The position numbers and the translations under genes were made by a program. From positions 690,149 through 754,148 of the forward strand of contig DATCMB010000006.1 in NCBI GenBank assembly GCA_036563615.1: a DNA stretch of 64,000 bases, given 5' to 3'. This stretch comes from Candidatus Binatia bacterium (GTDB lineage: Bacteria; Desulfobacterota; Binatia; UBA12015). Positions 60,353 through 64,000 of this stretch are shown here, piece by piece (within the stretch, counting starts at the first letter, position 1; each line of letters begins with the position of its first letter). The notes beneath the pieces are model-generated. The model was not told where the DNA came from and made no database searches. It saw only the letters and a program-made list of their open reading frames with translations.

Positions 60353-60949
60353 ATGACCGGCACCTTCGCGGCAGCGCGTGGTCGGAGCGAGCCGGCGCTC
60401 ACGCCGCTCGTGCACCACCCGACGACGCCGCCGAGCGCGGCGCTCGAGGTGAGTGGCGGAGCGGCGCTCGAGGGGACGACGCTGTGGCTGCGCTTCGTGC
60501 TGCACGGAGAGCTTGCTCGCATCGCGCTGCCCGCGCCCGCAAGCGCGCCGAGGCGACGCGACGAGCTCTGGCGGCACACCTGCTGCGAGGCCTTTCTCGG
60601 CGCGGCGACGCGTCCCGCGTACGTCGAGGCAAACTTCGCGCCGACGGGCGACTGGGCGCTCTACGCGTTCGACGATCGACGCCGGGGGATGCGCGACGTT
60701 CCCCTGGCGCGCGCGCCGCGCAGCGCGACCCGCAGCGACGCGCGCACGCTCACGCTCGACGTCCTGCTCGATCTCGAGCCGGTCGCCGCGCTGCTCGGCC
60801 CGCCGCCGTACGCGCTCGGCCTTTCGGCCGTGGTCGAGGAGCACGACGGCAAGGTCGCGTACTTCGCGCTCGCGCACCCCGGCGCCCATCCCGACTTCCA
60901 CGACCCCGGCGGCTGGAGCGCGTCGCTCGCCGCGCGGGCCGGGTCGTGA
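60353..60949 (+). CDS. DOMON-like domain protein
   Basis: A 198-residue protein from ATG 60353 (an alternative GTG at 60335 lies six codons upstream). The core (residues about 15-195) is beta-rich with H-H-P, G-A-A-L-E-G-T-T-L-W-L-R-F-V-L, D-E-L-W-R-H-T-C-C-E-A-F-L and D-F-H-D-P-G-G-W-S. These match the DOMON-like DUF family found beside DUF1343 genes. There is no signal peptide. The related DOMON domain binds heme or sugars; binding is not shown for this subgroup. It starts a probable three-gene operon with the NamZ-like and M23-like genes (7-base gap to the next). Confidence 0.7.
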   Translation: MTGTFAAARGRSEPALTPLVHHPTTPPSAALEVSGGAALEGTTLWLRFVLHGELARIALPAPASAPRRRDELWRHTCCEAFLGAATRPAYVEANFAPTGDWALYAFDDRRRGMRDVPLARAPRSATRSDARTLTLDVLLDLEPVAALLGPPPYALGLSAVVEEHDGKVAYFALAHPGAHPDFHDPGGWSASLAARAGS

Positions 60950-60956
60950 GGACGCG

Positions 60957-62180
60957 ATGGGTGTGAAGCTCGGCATCGATCGGCTGCTCGAGGACCGCGC
61001 GCTGCGCGCGAAGCTCAGCGGGCGGCGCGTCGCGCTGCTCGGCCACCCGGCGTCGGTGACCTCGACGCTGACGCACTCGCTCGACGCGCTCGTCGCCTGC
61101 GGCGACCTCGACGTGGTGGCGGCCTTCGGACCGCAGCACGGCATGCGCGGCGAGAAGCAGGACAACATGATCGAGTCCGAGGACTACGTCGATCCGGTGC
61201 ACGGCATCCCGGTGTGGAGCCTCTACGGCGAGACGCGCCGTCCGACCGACGCGATGCTCGACCAGATCGACGTCCTGCTGGTCGACCTGCAGGACCTCGG
61301 CTGCCGCATCTACACGTTCGCGACCACGCTGCGCTACGTCCTCGAGGACGCCGGACGCCGCGGCAAGGCGGTGTGGGTGCTGGACCGCCCGAACCCGGTG
61401 GGCCGGCCGGTCGAGGGGCTGCGCCTGCGTCCGGGCTGGGAGAGCTTCGTCGGCGCGGGGCCGATGCCGATGCGCCACGGCCTCACGCTGGGCGAGCTCG
61501 CGCGCTGGTTCGTGCGCGCGGCGAACATCGACGTCGAGCTCGAGGTCGTCGCCGTGCACGGCTGGGACCCGCACGCGGCGCCCGGCTTCGGCTGGCCGAT
61601 CGGGCAGCTCTCGTGGGTCAACCCGAGCCCGAACGCGCCGAACCTGTCGATGGCGCGCTGCTACGCCGGTACGGTGATGATCGAGGGCACCGAGCTCTCC
61701 GAAGGACGCGGCACGACGCGGCCGCTCGAGATCGTCGGCGCGCCCGAGATCGACGCGCGCGCACTGCTCGCCGAGATGCACCGGCTCGCGCCGGAGTGGC
61801 TGCGTGGCTGCCGGCTGCGTCCGTGCTGGTTCGAGCCGACGTTCCACAAGCACGCGCGCAAGCTCTGCGCCGGTGTGCAGATCCACGTCGACGACCCGGG
61901 CTACAAGCACGACGTCTTCCGCCCGTACCGGATCGTCGCGCTGCTCCTGAAGGCGTACCGCGCGCTGCATCCCGACGCGCCGCTGTGGCGCGACTTCGAG
62001 TACGAGTACGAGCGCGAGCGCCGCGCGATCGACGTCATCAACGGGAGCCCGCTGCTGCGCACCTGGGTCGACGACCCGGCGGCGCGTCCGGGCGATCTCG
62101 ACCATCTGCTCGCGCCGGACGAGGAGAGCTGGCGCGAGGAGCGAAGACCGCTGCTGCTCTACGCGCCCTACCGCGCCTGA
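60957..62180 (+). CDS. DUF1343 protein, NamZ-type exo-N-acetylmuramidase homologue
   Basis: A 407-residue protein of the DUF1343 family. Characterised members (NamZ) remove terminal N-acetylmuramic acid from peptidoglycan fragments. The start, G-I-D-R-L-L-E-D and R-V-A-L-L-G-H-P-A-S-V-T, then F-G-P-Q-H-G-M-R-G-E, is diagnostic. So are V-D-L-Q-D-L-G-C-R-I-Y-T-F and V-L-D-R-P-N-P-V-G-R. E-G-T-E-L-S-E-G-R-G-T-T-R-P lies near 250. ATG 60957 follows the DOMON stop by 7 bases, and no signal peptide is seen, so this version may act in the cytoplasm on imported fragments. The M23-like gene follows 25 bases later. Activity here is by family only. Confidence 0.88.
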   Translation: MGVKLGIDRLLEDRALRAKLSGRRVALLGHPASVTSTLTHSLDALVACGDLDVVAAFGPQHGMRGEKQDNMIESEDYVDPVHGIPVWSLYGETRRPTDAMLDQIDVLLVDLQDLGCRIYTFATTLRYVLEDAGRRGKAVWVLDRPNPVGRPVEGLRLRPGWESFVGAGPMPMRHGLTLGELARWFVRAANIDVELEVVAVHGWDPHAAPGFGWPIGQLSWVNPSPNAPNLSMARCYAGTVMIEGTELSEGRGTTRPLEIVGAPEIDARALLAEMHRLAPEWLRGCRLRPCWFEPTFHKHARKLCAGVQIHVDDPGYKHDVFRPYRIVALLLKAYRALHPDAPLWRDFEYEYERERRAIDVINGSPLLRTWVDDPAARPGDLDHLLAPDEESWREERRPLLLYAPYRA

Positions 62181-62205
62181 GCCGCGCGCGTCGAGAGGAG
62201 AGCCC

Positions 62206-63438
62206 ATGTCCCGCAGCTCGCGACCCCATCCGAACGCTCCTTCGGTCCTCCGAGCTGCGCTCGCCGTGGCGCTCGTCGTCGTCGGGGGCGGCATGAGCGC
62301 GCGCGCCGCCGCGCACGCGACGCAGGACGAGCCGCGCGCGGAGGACCAGCTCACGCCGGTCCTGGCGCGCGTCCTCGCGACGCCCGCCGTGGTCGTGCAG
62401 AGCGACGGCGTGTGGCGTCTGCCCTGGGAGCTCGTGCTGACCAACGTGACCGACGTCCCGATCACCATCGAGTCGGTCGAGGTGCTCGATCCGACGCGCG
62501 GCGACGCGGTGGTGACGAAGCTCGACGGCGAGAACCTCGCGTCGCGCATCGGGCCGCCGGTGCGCTCGACCACGCTCGGCCCGGGACAGGACACGGTGAT
62601 GTACCTCGAGGCGAGCTTTCCGCGCCGCGAGGACGTGCCGAAGAAGCTCGCGCACCGCATCGTCGCGACCACCAAGCAGCCGAAGCCGCCGCTCGGCGAG
62701 CGCACCGTCGAGCGCGTCGCGCCGACCGACGTGATCACCGACGCGCCGCTCGTCGTCGGACCGCCGCTGCGCGGCGCCCGCTGGGTCGCGGCCGCGAGCT
62801 GCTGCGACTCGTACCACCGCCGCGCGGTGCTGCCGATCAACGGCGAGCGCCGGCTCGCGCAGCGCTACGCCATCGACTGGATGCAGCTCACCGAGGACGA
62901 TCGCCTGGCGAGCGGCGATCCGAAGCGCAACGAGAGCTACCCGCAGTTCGGCGCCGAGGCGATCGCGGTCGCCGACGCGACCGTCGCGCACGTCCAGGAC
63001 GGGATGCCGGAGGGGACGCCGGGCGCCTTCCCGGAAGGCGTCACCGCGACCACCGCGGACGGCAACGCGGTCGTGCTCGACCTCGGCGGCGGCCGCTACG
63101 CGCTGTACGCGCACTTCCAGCCCGGCAGCATCCGGGTGCGCGAGGGCGAGCGCGTGAAGCGCGGGCAGGTGCTCGGGCTCGTCGGCAACTCCGGCAACAG
63201 CGACGCGCCGCACCTCCACTTCCACGTCATGGACGGTCCGTCGCCGCTCGGCTCGAACGGCGTGCCCTACGTCATCGACGCCTTCGAGGTCACCGGCCGC
63301 GCGGTGTCGCAGAGCAGCCTCGACGAGGAGCTCGAGAAGGCGGACCAGCAGGTGCAGGTCGTGCCGGTCGAGGGCGAAGCGCAGCGTCGCAACGAGCTGC
63401 CGGTGGATCTCGCCGTGGTGACCTTCCCGGAGAGCTGA
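62206..63438 (+). CDS. Exported M23-like peptidase-fold protein
   Basis: A 410-residue exported protein with a signal peptide (A-L-A-V-A-L-V-V-V-G-G-G-M-S-A-R-A-A-A). Residues about 35-195 form a beta-rich domain (W-E-L-V-L-T-N-V-T-D-V-P). The LytM/M23 domain (about 200-385) has Y-A-L-Y-A-H-F-Q-P-G and the H-L-H-F-H-V motif with two metal/catalytic His. The first ligand motif (H-x3-D) here reads R-Y-A-I-D, so the His is replaced by Arg; this may reduce or change zinc binding. GAGAGGAGA lies 4 bases before the ATG. It follows the NamZ-like gene, so both may process peptidoglycan. A hairpin pair follows the stop. Confidence 0.8.
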   Translation: MSRSSRPHPNAPSVLRAALAVALVVVGGGMSARAAAHATQDEPRAEDQLTPVLARVLATPAVVVQSDGVWRLPWELVLTNVTDVPITIESVEVLDPTRGDAVVTKLDGENLASRIGPPVRSTTLGPGQDTVMYLEASFPRREDVPKKLAHRIVATTKQPKPPLGERTVERVAPTDVITDAPLVVGPPLRGARWVAAASCCDSYHRRAVLPINGERRLAQRYAIDWMQLTEDDRLASGDPKRNESYPQFGAEAIAVADATVAHVQDGMPEGTPGAFPEGVTATTADGNAVVLDLGGGRYALYAHFQPGSIRVREGERVKRGQVLGLVGNSGNSDAPHLHFHVMDGPSPLGSNGVPYVIDAFEVTGRAVSQSSLDEELEKADQQVQVVPVEGEAQRRNELPVDLAVVTFPES

Positions 63439-63462
63439 GCGGCGCCCCCCGCGGCCGGACGG

Positions 63463-63515
63463 CGCGTTCCCGCCGTTCGGAACGCGGCCGGTCCTCGCGT
63501 TCCCGGCGCCGGGAA
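63463..63515 (+). terminator. Hairpin pair after the M23-like gene
   Basis: CGCGTTCC (63463-63470) pairs with GGAACGCG (63479-63486) across 8 bases. A 16-base perfect palindrome TTCCCGGCGCCGGGAA follows at 63500-63515. They begin 25 bases after the stop of the M23-like gene. There is no T run, like the other GC-rich hairpins here, so the role as a terminator is likely but not certain. Confidence 0.45.
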
Positions 63516-63634
63516 GCGGACGCGCCCGCGCGCCCGCGGTCTCGTCGTGTCGTGGCCGTCCGAGCGGTCGATTGGGGCGGATGCCGATCTGGCACATCGC
63601 CTGCGTGGCGCCGCTCGCGACGGAGGTTCACGCG

Positions 63635-64000
63635 ATGGCCGACTTTCTTTCCGCGTACTCGATCCAGGGCTGGCTCGAATCGGCGCCGCAAGGGTACCTC
63701 ATGGGCACCGAGTACGGGCACGCGCCGGGCGAGAAGGAGCCGGAGCTGCTGCTCGACAACGAGGTGCTGCGCGAGGAGTCGATCAAGGCGACGGTGCAGC
63801 TCATCGTCGGCGAGCGCTGCGCGCTGTCGGCGTCTTCGGGGCTGATCAACGCGGCGCCCGACGAGGGGAGCCGCCGCTTCCTCGCCACGCAGACGCTCGA
63901 CGAGGCGCGGCACGTCGAGGTGTTCACGCAGCGCCTGTACGACCTCGGCGTCCCGAAGAGCGAGCTCGAGGACACGATCCGCCACTACGCCAACCCGAAC
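63635..64000 (+). CDS. Diiron ferritin-like/R2-type protein (3'-partial)
   Basis: The first 122 residues of a gene that runs off the window. A helical start (M-A-D-F-L-S-A-Y-S-I-Q-G-W-L-E-S) is followed by two carboxylate-bearing helices: L-I-V-G-E-R-C-A-L-S (Glu in E-R-C) and Q-T-L-D-E-A-R-H-V-E-V-F, the E-x-x-H pair of ferritin-like diiron proteins (D-E-A-R-H-x-E). The arrangement resembles R2-like or long-chain-oxidase-type ferritin-like proteins. GGAGG lies 8 bases before ATG 63635. The second half with the remaining ligands is outside the window, so oxidase, oxygenase or binding function cannot be chosen. Confidence 0.7.
   Translation, partial: MADFLSAYSIQGWLESAPQGYLMGTEYGHAPGEKEPELLLDNEVLREESIKATVQLIVGERCALSASSGLINAAPDEGSRRFLATQTLDEARHVEVFTQRLYDLGVPKSELEDTIRHYANPN

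Overview
The window is a 64-kb piece of a very GC-rich bacterial chromosome with dense, mostly short-gapped genes. The gene mix points to a Gram-negative, deltaproteobacterium-like soil or water organism. It includes an MMPL-type RND pump, a GldA/GldFG-type ABC cassette, a complete yejA-yejB-yejEF importer, a yhiI-rbbA-yhhJ cluster, thiolase-fold proteins with DUF35 partners, large secreted beta-propeller, beta-helix and protease proteins, and the remnant of a DUF4215-like Cys-rich secreted protein. Candidatus Binatia/Binatota or a myxobacterial relative would fit, but there is no rRNA and taxonomy is an inference. There is no phage, IS element or CRISPR array. The only RNA gene seen is tRNA-Arg(TCG) at 38067-38140.

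Layout. 1-6040: 3' part of an RND/MMPL transporter carrying a PDZ domain, then a translationally coupled GldA / GldF-GldG fusion / DUF4340 cassette. 6165-11268: acyl-CoA metabolism (HMG-CoA-synthase-like protein fused to DUF35, acyl-CoA dehydrogenase, a VUT-type membrane protein, acetyl-CoA synthetase). 11342-16400: HlyD adaptor, RbbA-like double-ATPase/permease and YhhJ permease, coupled by short overlaps. 16473-21529: DUF3175 protein, cysS, a frameshifted Cys-rich pseudogene, an SDR dehydrogenase and an orphan PilT with a duplicated N-terminal domain. 21536-27899: MASE1-PAS hybrid histidine kinase and a secreted propeller/di-heme protein followed by a strong hairpin terminator. 28184-34071: yejA-yejB-yejEF oligopeptide importer. 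34160-38066: peroxiredoxin, HdeD-like protein, aldo/keto reductase, sulfotransferase, DUF4870 protein. 38067-44344: tRNA, a small zinc-site membrane protein, secreted proteins, a VOC protein and a membrane-anchored sulfatase. 44489-46162: a coupled operon of a small CxxC/HxxC protein, an ECF sigma factor and a ChrR-like cupin anti-sigma factor. 46263-57522: secreted subtilase-like protein, Kef-type antiporter, MEDS-PAS-GAF hybrid kinase, two small unknown proteins and a choice-of-anchor-P-like secreted protein. 57902-59556: a second thiolase/DUF35 pair. 59571-64000: LTXXQ/Spy-like periplasmic protein, DOMON-like protein, DUF1343/NamZ muramidase homologue, M23-like protein and the start of a diiron ferritin-like protein.

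Themes. (1) Two thiolase-fold/DUF35 systems have both lost the catalytic cysteine, which suggests C-C lyase (retro-aldol) or scaffolding chemistry rather than Claisen condensation. (2) A domain of roughly 120-130 residues, built around an SGIGxxSGWxC start and a VTTxGxEFxxGAxGxY end, occurs three times in two secreted proteins and has no name I recognise. (3) The subtilase-like protein has Glu where the family has its catalytic His. (4) The sigma/anti-sigma operon has an extra small zinc-site protein, and its anti-sigma factor has lost a canonical zinc ligand. Many genes are joined by ATGA, GTGA or TGATG overlaps, so translational coupling is common here.
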